From an uncultured Clostridia bacterium (lineage in GTDB: Bacteria > Bacillota > Clostridia > Christensenellales > Borkfalkiaceae), in contig CANQTD010000017.1 in assembly GCA_947626685.1 (NCBI GenBank), positions 1 to 38,395 on the forward strand: a DNA stretch of 38,395 bases, written 5' to 3'. The notes beneath the pieces were generated by a model. The model worked only from the letters and a program-made list of their open reading frames with translations, searched no databases and had not been told where the DNA came from. Shown here piece after piece: positions 33,501 through 38,395 of the stretch; position 1 is the first letter of the stretch, and every line of letters begins with the position of its first letter. A program made the translations under genes and the position numbers.

Positions 33501-33520
33501 GACAGCTCCCCCTCAAGGGG
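33501..33520 (+). repeat. Dispersed repeat GACAGCTCCCCCTCAAGGGG
   Basis: Identical 20-mers lie at 34350-34369, 36574-36593 and (minus strand) 20217-20236. Shorter relatives (GACAGCTCCCCCA) occur at 33671, 34391 and 36841. Confidence 0.85.
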
Positions 33521-33541
33521 GCGCCGAGGACCCTCATTCCG

Positions 33542-33645
33542 AACGGAGCGAAAGCGAAGTGAGCGAATCTTTAAGATACGCTCGGCTTCGCCTCGGTATG
33601 AGGGCAGAAACCCCCCTCACCGCCTATGGCGGAGCTCCCCCAGAG
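33542..33645 (+). repeat. ~104-bp palindromic intergenic repeat, copy 1
   Basis: Matches 36671-36774 with one mismatch. It can fold: AGCGAA and GAGCG pair with CGCTC and CTTCGCCT around ATCTTTAAGAT. The two copies flank the lipoprotein gene in direct orientation. Confidence 0.88.
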
Positions 33646-33704
33646 GGGGCGCCAAGAGGGTTGGTGCGCTGACAGCTCCCCCAAAGGTAACGCCGAGAAT
33701 AGCC

Positions 33705-33741
33705 CCGCCGCCCTTTTGCACAGCAAAAGGGCGGCGGTTTT
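33705..33741 (+). terminator. Strong GC-rich hairpin followed by four T, possible terminator of the fakA operon
   Basis: A perfect 15-bp stem (33705-33719 with 33723-33737) with loop ACA, followed by TTTT. The same hairpin is repeated at 34426-34458 without a T run, so it also belongs to the repeat family. It is the first strong hairpin with T residues after the hydrolase gene, though 450 bases away. Confidence 0.45.
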
Positions 33742-33773
33742 CAACCGTTGCCATAAAAAAGATGCCGCCCCCT

Positions 33774-33807
33774 TGCGAGAGCGACACCGTAGAATGCACC
33801 TCTCGCA
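33774..33807. other. Perfect 8-bp inverted repeat beside the larger structured element
   Basis: TGCGAGAG (33774-33781) and CTCTCGCA (33800-33807) enclose an 18-base loop. The loop contains GTAGAATGCACC, which resembles the reverse complement of GGTGCATTACTACC in the loop of the neighbouring element. Confidence 0.6.
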
Positions 33808-33811
33808 TAGT

Positions 33812-33952
33812 TGCGACACTATTGAGAGCCCAGTCTATTTTATATAGCCAGACTGCGATACGGTGCATTACTACCATAGTATCGTCTGGCTACATGAAAA
33901 AATAGACTACGCCCTGAAATCGGTAGACTGTTCTATTCTCAATAATGTCGCA
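33812..33952. other. Structured 141-bp element with 16-bp terminal inverted repeats and nested hairpin
   Basis: TGCGACACTATTGAGA (33812-33827) is the reverse complement of 33937-33952 with one mismatch. Inside, AGTCTATTTT (33832-33841) pairs with 33899-33908, TAGCCAGAC (33845-33853) with 33884-33892, and GATAC with GTATC (33857, 33879). No open frame of note and AT-rich compared with its surroundings. It may be a MITE-like mobile remnant or a stable RNA; I saw no second copy in the window. 33953-34040 is AT-rich and featureless. Confidence 0.65.
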
Positions 33953-34073
33953 TATTGATTATAACACGTTTCATCAAGAATTTCAAGCGTATCATGACAA
34001 CAGATGATAGAAAATATTTTTTTGGAAATTTACCTCTAAGCGCAGGCAAGCTGAGGATAAGGGGTGGAGCGCG

Positions 34074-34163
34074 AATCCTTGCCCACCCCTTGAGGGTCGA
34101 AAAACGCACTTCTTGTTGCCCCCTCCGTGGGGTAGAGCGCGAATCCTTGCCCACCCCTCGAGG
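34074..34163 (+). repeat. Intergenic repeat, copy 2 of the ~88-bp element
   Basis: Second copy of 33281-33368. It is followed by a long hairpin (34168-34211: GCAACGC/GCGTTGC outer and GCCAAAAGT/ACTTTTGGC inner arms). Confidence 0.85.
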
Positions 34164-34167
34164 TGGA

Positions 34168-34211
34168 GCAACGCATTCTGCCAAAAGTCCAGTGAACTTT
34201 TGGCGCGTTGC
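34168..34211. other. Long two-step hairpin in the repeat region
   Basis: GCAACGC (34168-34174) pairs with GCGTTGC (34205-34211), and after a five-base bulge GCCAAAAGT (34180-34188) pairs with ACTTTTGGC (34196-34204). Confidence 0.7.
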
Positions 34212-34349
34212 GACAGAAGTGAGCGCATTTGTCGCGCGAACGGTGACCGAACGCGGGGCTCTACCCGCGTGAGAAGGGTGTCACCGTAGGTGACGGAAGG
34301 GGTGTTGCTCGATTGGAATGACACCCCCTCAGTCACGCAAAGGCAGCGT

Positions 34350-34369
34350 GACAGCTCCCCCTCAAGGGG
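34350..34369 (+). repeat. Dispersed repeat GACAGCTCCCCCTCAAGGGG
   Basis: Exact copy of the 20-mer at 33501. The following stretch GCCAAGAGGGTTGGTGCGC is also shared with 33651 and 36820. Confidence 0.85.
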
Positions 34370-34425
34370 ACGCCAAGAGGGTTGGTGCGCTGACAGCTCC
34401 CCCAAAGGTAACGCCGAGAATAGAA

Positions 34426-34458
34426 CCGCCGCCCTTTTGCACAGCAAAAGGGCGGCGG
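34426..34458. terminator. GC-rich hairpin downstream of the lipoprotein gene
   Basis: Same 15-bp stem as 33705-33737. Read on the minus strand it lies 24 bases after the lipoprotein stop and is followed by TTCTATTCT, so it may end that transcript; the T run is poor. Confidence 0.4.
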
Positions 34459-34481
34459 GGCTGTTTCCTATGGGGGTCGAT

Positions 34482-36413
34482 TTATTGATCTTTTCCCCAC
34501 GGGGTCGGGAGCGATGTCGCGGGGTCGTAGTGCCACCAATAATCGTAGCTCGCCCATTCCTCAGCCGTCGGTGTGTCCTCGGTGAAGTAGTACCGTGTCG
34601 CAGAAGTGAGGTGAGAGTTGCCCCAGTCGATAGAAATATTTTTCCACTCCTCGGCTGTTCCTTTATAATAAACTGTTTTCAACCCGCTGCAATATCCGAA
34701 CGCATTTTCTCCGATCGAGGTCACGCTGTGGGGAATGGTAATGCTCGTCAGCCCGCTACAATCCTTGAACGCATAACCTCCGATCTCGGTCACGCTGTCG
34801 GGGATTTCAATGCTCGTCAGCCCGCTGCAGCCGCTGAACGCCCACCTTCCGATCGAGGTCACGCTGTCGGGAATGGTGATGCTCGTTAGCCCGCTGCAAT
34901 CCTCGAACGCAGACTCTCCAATCGTGGTCACGCTATCGGGAATCTCTATGCTCTCAAGTCTCTCGCAAAACCAGAACGCACCATCTCCGATCGAGGTTAC
35001 GCTACCGTCATCTGGAATGATACTATTTTTGCAGCCTGCAATCAAAGTATGGGAATCCGTTTTGATCAGACAATTATTTTTACTGTGATAGACAGAATTC
35101 CCCTCTGCCACAACAATGCTTTCCAACCCGCTGCAACTATGGAACACGCTCGCTCCAATTGAGGTCACACCGCTCCCGATCGTCACGCTCGTAAGCCCGC
35201 TGCAACCATAGAACGCATTCCTTCCGATCGAGGTCACGCTATCGGGAATCTCTATGCTCTCAAGCCTCTCGCAAAACCAGAACGCACCATCTCCGATCGA
35301 GGTCACGCTACCGTCATCTGGAAGGATGCTATTTTTGCAGCCTACAATCAAAGTATGGGAATCCGTTTTGATCAGACAATTATTTTTACTGTGATAGACA
35401 GAATTTCCTTCTGCCACAACAATGCTTTCCAACCCGTTGCAACCATAGAACGCCCCAACTCCGATCGAAGTCACGCTGTCGGGAATCGTTACGCTCGTAA
35501 GACCACTACAACCATTGGACGCATAATCTCCAATCGAGGTCACGGGCTTCCCATTATATTCTGCGGGGATCGTAAGATCGCTCCCTCGCCATGTCCCGAT
35601 CCCGACCACTGAATAGCTCATCTGGTCTTCGTTGAGCCGATATTCGAGTTTTTCCTCGATTTCCGGAAGGCTGATTTTTTGCCCGCCGTATATAATACTG
35701 CATTCTGCCGTGCTGTTGATTTCGCTGTATATACCATTTAAGTTCACCAGAATCGTAGCCAGTTTTCCCTTTTTGAACTTGAAGAGATAGGATTCATGGC
35801 TTCCCTCCCCTTCCGTCTCATAGACATAACCTTGTTTTTCTTGGTCATAGTTGGCTTTACCATCCATAAACGGGAGACATATGATATCATACAATGTGTT
35901 GGAGTTTTGCAAGCAATATAAGATATAGTTTGCCCCGTTATAGGGATCTCCTACTTTCCAAAAAGATCCATGCGATCTGTCCCACTCACCTTCTTCCTTT
36001 TCATATACATAAAATGCCCAGTCGGAATTTTGGTCTCTTTCGGTGTACCTCTCCTCGGTTTCAGTCTCTTGCTCCCCGCTTTCGAAGGTGGCAGTGGCCT
36101 CCCGTTTCATATAGGTTTTATCGCTTTCTCTCATAACGATCACCGTTCCGGTTATGGTCGTCTTCCCGCTGGTCGTTTCGGTCGAAAACTCACCGCTCCC
36201 ACGAACGCTCCATTCCGCTTTGTAGTTTACAAAGTTTTCGTCTGTAAATGCCGCTTCCCATTCTTCGGCAGTGATCTGTTCGCTGACGAACGTCTCGGGG
36301 TCGACAGGCTTCTCGGTCCCGCCTTGCCCCGTTCCGCCGCAGGCGGAAAGGCCGAACGTGAGGCAGAGTGCGCTCATAAAGACAAGCAAAATGAGCCAAA
36401 GTTTGTGTTTCAT
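34482..36413 (-). CDS. BspA-type leucine-rich-repeat lipoprotein
   Basis: 643 residues. The start ATG at 36413 has a perfect AGGAGG eight bases upstream on this strand. The N-terminus is a lipoprotein signal: MKHKLWLILL, hydrophobic core, then LSAC with Cys25 as the lipid-modified residue. Residues about 30-260 form a unique domain. From about 280 to 580 there are many LRR_5 units of the form '(L)-T-S-(I/V)-x-I-P-D-S-V-T-S-I-G-x-x-A-F-x-x-C-S-G'. A 102-residue segment is duplicated. BspA-like LRR proteins are surface proteins of host-associated bacteria, often binding host matrix or other microbes. Base composition is clearly lower in GC than the neighbours, and repeats flank it on both sides, so acquisition by transfer is likely. 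Confidence 0.93.
   Translation of the reverse strand: MKHKLWLILLVFMSALCLTFGLSACGGTGQGGTEKPVDPETFVSEQITAEEWEAAFTDENFVNYKAEWSVRGSGEFSTETTSGKTTITGTVIVMRESDKTYMKREATATFESGEQETETEERYTERDQNSDWAFYVYEKEEGEWDRSHGSFWKVGDPYNGANYILYCLQNSNTLYDIICLPFMDGKANYDQEKQGYVYETEGEGSHESYLFKFKKGKLATILVNLNGIYSEINSTAECSIIYGGQKISLPEIEEKLEYRLNEDQMSYSVVGIGTWRGSDLTIPAEYNGKPVTSIGDYASNGCSGLTSVTIPDSVTSIGVGAFYGCNGLESIVVAEGNSVYHSKNNCLIKTDSHTLIVGCKNSILPDDGSVTSIGDGAFWFCERLESIEIPDSVTSIGRNAFYGCSGLTSVTIGSGVTSIGASVFHSCSGLESIVVAEGNSVYHSKNNCLIKTDSHTLIAGCKNSIIPDDGSVTSIGDGAFWFCERLESIEIPDSVTTIGESAFEDCSGLTSITIPDSVTSIGRWAFSGCSGLTSIEIPDSVTEIGGYAFKDCSGLTSITIPHSVTSIGENAFGYCSGLKTVYYKGTAEEWKNISIDWGNSHLTSATRYYFTEDTPTAEEWASYDYWWHYDPATSLPTPWGKDQ
34926..35436 (-). 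repeat. 205-bp direct duplication inside the LRR gene (34926-35130 and 35232-35436)
   Basis: The two copies are offset by 306 bp (102 codons) and differ at about seven positions by my count, about 97% identity. Both encode the segment containing GNSVYHSKNNCLIKTDSHTL. Recent in-frame duplication. Confidence 0.88.
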
Positions 36414-36483
36414 ATGTATACCTCCTAAAATTTTTTCAAAAAAGATCTATTAGGGTTCACCTCGTGATGAGGAAACCACTTGC

Positions 36484-36593
36484 CCACCCCTCGAGGGGTG
36501 GGTGTCGCCAACGGCGACGGAAGGGGTGTTGCTCAATCGGAATGACACCCCCTCAGTCACGCAAAGGCAGCGTGACAGCTCCCCCTCAAGGGG
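36484..36593 (+). repeat. Second copy of the palindromic element plus the dispersed 20-mer
   Basis: The CCCACCCCTCGAGGGGTGGG palindrome (36484-36503), then GTCGCC/GGCGAC, GGAAGGGGTGTTGC, and GACAGCTCCCCCTCAAGGGG at 36574-36593. The arrangement parallels 33357-33520 and 34276-34369. Confidence 0.85.
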
Positions 36594-36670
36594 GCGCCGA
36601 GAACCCTCATTCCGTCCCGCACGAAGTTTCTATTTTTTTCTGAGTGCGGCACGAACGCGGAGCGCGAAGT

Positions 36671-36774
36671 AACGGAGCGAAAGCGAAGTGAGCGAATCTT
36701 TAAGATACGCTCGGCTTCGCCTCGGTATGAGGGCAGAAAACCCCCTCACCGCCTATGGCGGAGCTCCCCCAGAG
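36671..36774 (+). repeat. ~104-bp palindromic intergenic repeat, copy 2
   Basis: Same as 33542-33645 with one mismatch, same orientation. 36775-36860 continues with two degenerate copies of CCCCCAGAGGTGGAGCCAAG. No gene seen between 36414 and 37000. Confidence 0.88.
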
Positions 36775-36941
36775 GTGGAGCCAAGTGGGTTGGTGTGCGG
36801 ACAGTTCCCCCAGAGGTGGAGCCAAGAGGGTTGGTGCGCGGACAGCTCCCCCATAGGGGAAAGCCTGAGCGCGATCACAAGTGTAAGCAAGATGAGGCAA
36901 AACTTCCTCATATCCAAATCCTCTGTTGTTGAAAAACATTA

Positions 36942-36960
36942 TATAGGAAATTATCCTATA
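36942..36960. promoter_or_regulatory. Palindrome upstream of the XRE regulator, candidate operator
   Basis: TATAGGA (36942-36948), AATTA, TCCTATA (36954-36960): a perfect 7-bp inverted repeat with a 5-bp centre. Typical size for an XRE/Cro-type operator, about 28 bp before the -10. Confidence 0.5.
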
Positions 36961-36987
36961 AGTCAAGTAAAATATAGAAGTTTTTAC

Positions 36988-36993
36988 TATAAT
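36988..36993 (+). promoter_or_regulatory. -10 element of the XRE regulator, implying a leaderless mRNA
   Basis: TATAAT at 36988-36993 (a second one at 36995-37000 abuts the start codon). No clear -35. Transcription from the first would begin at about 37000, at the ATG. Confidence 0.55.
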
Positions 36994-37000
36994 TTATAAT

Positions 37001-37210
37001 ATGGAGATTGCAGAGCGGGTGGGGGAGAACTTAAAAACAGCGCGAAAGGCTATGGGATTGACGCAAGCGCAGCTCGCAAAGGAGCTCGGGAAGTATCAAC
37101 CCGATTACAGCGACTATGAGCGCGGGAAAACGGAACTTGACTACGCAAAGATCGAGTTTCTCTGTAAGCGGTTAGACATTACTCCGAATGATCTGTTCGG
37201 AATAGAATAA
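37001..37210 (+). CDS. Small XRE-family helix-turn-helix regulator
   Basis: 69 residues, just one HTH_3 domain: VGENLKTARKAMGLTQAQLAKELG, then the recognition part YQPDYSDYERGKTELDYAKIEFLCKRLDITPNDLFG. The usual recognition-helix motif 'S..S.YE.G' is DYSDYERGK. There is no sensing domain, as in Cro-like or small-element regulators. No Shine-Dalgarno precedes ATG 37001. The lower GC and position at the edge of the repeat region suggest it arrived with the lipoprotein region. A palindrome upstream may be its own operator. Targets unknown. Confidence 0.88.
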   Translation: MEIAERVGENLKTARKAMGLTQAQLAKELGKYQPDYSDYERGKTELDYAKIEFLCKRLDITPNDLFGIE

Positions 37211-37235
37211 AAGAGGACGGCGGGGCCGTCCTCTT
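37211..37235. terminator. Terminator between the XRE gene and ychF, mainly for ychF
   Basis: A perfect 11-bp stem (37211-37221 with 37225-37235) with a GGG loop. On the minus strand it is followed by TTATTCTATT and serves ychF; on the plus strand GCGTTAT follows, a weaker T tract. Confidence 0.75.
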
Positions 37236-37281
37236 GCGTTATAGAAGGGGGTATTTGAGACATGGTAGGGGGGAATGCGCT

Positions 37282-38382
37282 CTACACGTTGAAGCGGAAG
37301 AGGACGACGTCGCCGTCTTTCATCACATAATCCTTGCCCTCGGAGCGCACCTTGCCCTTCTCGCGCGCACCCGTGAGCCCGCCGCATTCGAGCAGGGTCT
37401 CGTAGTCGACGACCTCGGCGCGGATGAATCCTTTTTCGAAGTCGGTATGGATCTTTCCCGCCGCCTGCGGCGCTTTTGTGCCCTTGACGATCGTCCACGC
37501 ACGCGTCTCTTTCTCGCCCGCGGTGAGGTAGGAGATGAGCCCGAGCAGCGAATAACTTGCCCGCACGAGCTGGTCGAGCCCGCTCTCTTTGAGCCCGAAC
37601 TCCTCGAGAAAGACCGCGCGGTCCTCGTCCGAGAGCTCGCTGAGTTCCTCTTCCGTCTTGGCGCAGATGACGATGGTCTCCGCGCCGTGCCGCTTGGCGT
37701 ACTCCTTCACCGCTTTGACATGGGGATTGGCGTCGGACGCGGCACCCATGTCCGCTTCGGAGATGTTCGCGCAGTAGATCACGGGCTTCGAGGAGAGGAG
37801 GAAGAGGTTGTCCAAAAGCACTTTTTCCTCTTCGGTGACGGGAAGGGACGAGGCGGGTTTTTCCTCCTCCAAATGCTTCGAGAGTTTGTCGAGGAACGCA
37901 AATTCCGCCGCCGCAGACTTATCCGCCCCGCCGCGCGCCGCATTGCGGATGCGGTCCCTGCGCTTTTCCACCGCCTCGATATCGGCGAGGATGAGCTCGA
38001 GCTCGATGGTCGTGATATCGCGCACGGGATCCACCGTATTTTCGACATGGGTCACGTTTTCGTCCTCAAAACAGCGGACGACGTGGACGATCGCGTCCAC
38101 CTCGCGGATATGGGAGAGGAACTTGTTGCCCAAGCCCTCGCCGCGGCTCGCGCCCTTCACGAGCCCTGCAATATCGACAAATTCCACGACGGCGGGGGTG
38201 ACCTTTTTGCTTTGGTAGAGGGCGGCAAGTTTTGTAAGCCGCTCGTCGGGAACGGCGACCACGCCGACATTCGGTTCAATCGTGCAGAAGGGGTAGTTCG
38301 CCGCCTCCGCGCCCGCGTGGGTGATCGCATTGAACAGGGTGGATTTGCCGACATTGGGGAGGCCTACAACGCCAAGTTTCAT
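37282..38382 (-). CDS. ychF: Redox-regulated ATPase/GTPase YchF (OLA1 family)
   Basis: 366 residues, the standard YchF length. G1 is GLPNVGKSTLFNAI, G3 is DIAGLVKGASRGEGLG, and the NANIxE-type G4 element is YCANISEADM, which makes this subfamily prefer ATP. A coiled-coil region (about 130-200) and the C-terminal TGS domain (WTIVKGTKAPQAAGKIHTDFEKGFIRAEV...) follow. YchF associates with ribosomes and modulates stress responses. AAAAGGAG lies ahead of the ATG at 38382, so the gene is complete; its promoter is outside the window. Confidence 0.97.
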   Translation of the reverse strand: MKLGVVGLPNVGKSTLFNAITHAGAEAANYPFCTIEPNVGVVAVPDERLTKLAALYQSKKVTPAVVEFVDIAGLVKGASRGEGLGNKFLSHIREVDAIVHVVRCFEDENVTHVENTVDPVRDITTIELELILADIEAVEKRRDRIRNAARGGADKSAAAEFAFLDKLSKHLEEEKPASSLPVTEEEKVLLDNLFLLSSKPVIYCANISEADMGAASDANPHVKAVKEYAKRHGAETIVICAKTEEELSELSDEDRAVFLEEFGLKESGLDQLVRASYSLLGLISYLTAGEKETRAWTIVKGTKAPQAAGKIHTDFEKGFIRAEVVDYETLLECGGLTGAREKGKVRSEGKDYVMKDGDVVLFRFNV

Positions 38383-38395
38383 TTTTTCTCCTTTT

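Noticed and set aside
33143-33672. Short plus-strand frames in the repeat region (also 33406-33672, 33955-34272, 34290-34889, 36688-36999)
   Set aside because: They consist of repeat sequence, lack ribosome sites and homology, and their copies are broken elsewhere.

Overview
The window is a high-GC (roughly 60%) stretch of a bacterial chromosome. Gene content points to Bacillota, class Clostridia or a relative. The markers are HprK, MutS2 with an Smr domain, a YlxY/M16-protease pair in the order seen in Firmicutes, FakA/DegV fatty-acid kinase components, and a surface protein gene pair with clostridial-type domains. AGGAG-type ribosome sites, ATGA stop/start overlaps and occasional TTG starts fit. 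I cannot place the organism more precisely. No rRNA, tRNA, phage, plasmid or CRISPR locus was seen.

Layout. (1) 2-8732: two adjacent surface/envelope genes. One is a very large MBG/YDG-like repeat protein, cut off by the window start. The other has Big_3-like Ig repeats, a clostridial domain of unknown function and a long acidic Glu-Pro repeat tail. (2) 8863-9198: an ArsR-type repressor between two clear terminators. (3) 9308-17315: a tightly overlapped housekeeping run, uvrC - HAD phosphatase - hprK - U32 family - mutS2. The uvrC promoter sits so close to its ATG that the mRNA should be leaderless. (4) 17384-19866: YlxY-like deacetylase homologue lacking the usual Asp, M16 peptidase, and a family-6-type DNA glycosylase, followed by an acpP gene with its own promoter and terminator. 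(5) 20257-22250, minus strand: a cysteine desulfidase-family (CyuA-like) gene overlapping an FNT-family channel gene, which suggests sulfide release coupled to export. (6) 22434-28053: an acyl-activation region. It holds an adenylating ligase fused to a carrier domain, a PlsC-type acyltransferase, a second ligase, a free carrier protein, and an unusual fusion of an LRAT-like domain with a 4'-phosphopantetheinyl transferase. (7) 28334-33257: DegV/FakB, a MelB-type (MFS_2/GPH) transporter, FakA, and a membrane-anchored alpha/beta hydrolase with a Cys nucleophile. (8) 33258-37000: a repeat-rich region flanking a lower-GC BspA-type leucine-rich-repeat lipoprotein gene. (9) 37001-38382: a small XRE regulator and the YchF/OLA1 GTPase.

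Regions 6 and 7 are the most interesting part. Together they encode two ways of activating fatty acids (acyl-carrier and acyl-phosphate), an acyltransferase, a transporter related to the lysolipid-transporting MFSD2A group, and an LRAT-like (phospholipid transacylase/hydrolase) domain carried by the enzyme that would prime the carrier proteins. PlsC plus ligase looks like a split version of E. coli Aas with a dedicated carrier and PPTase. I propose a phospholipid acyl-chain recycling or remodelling locus; the individual family calls are firm, the joint function is inference.
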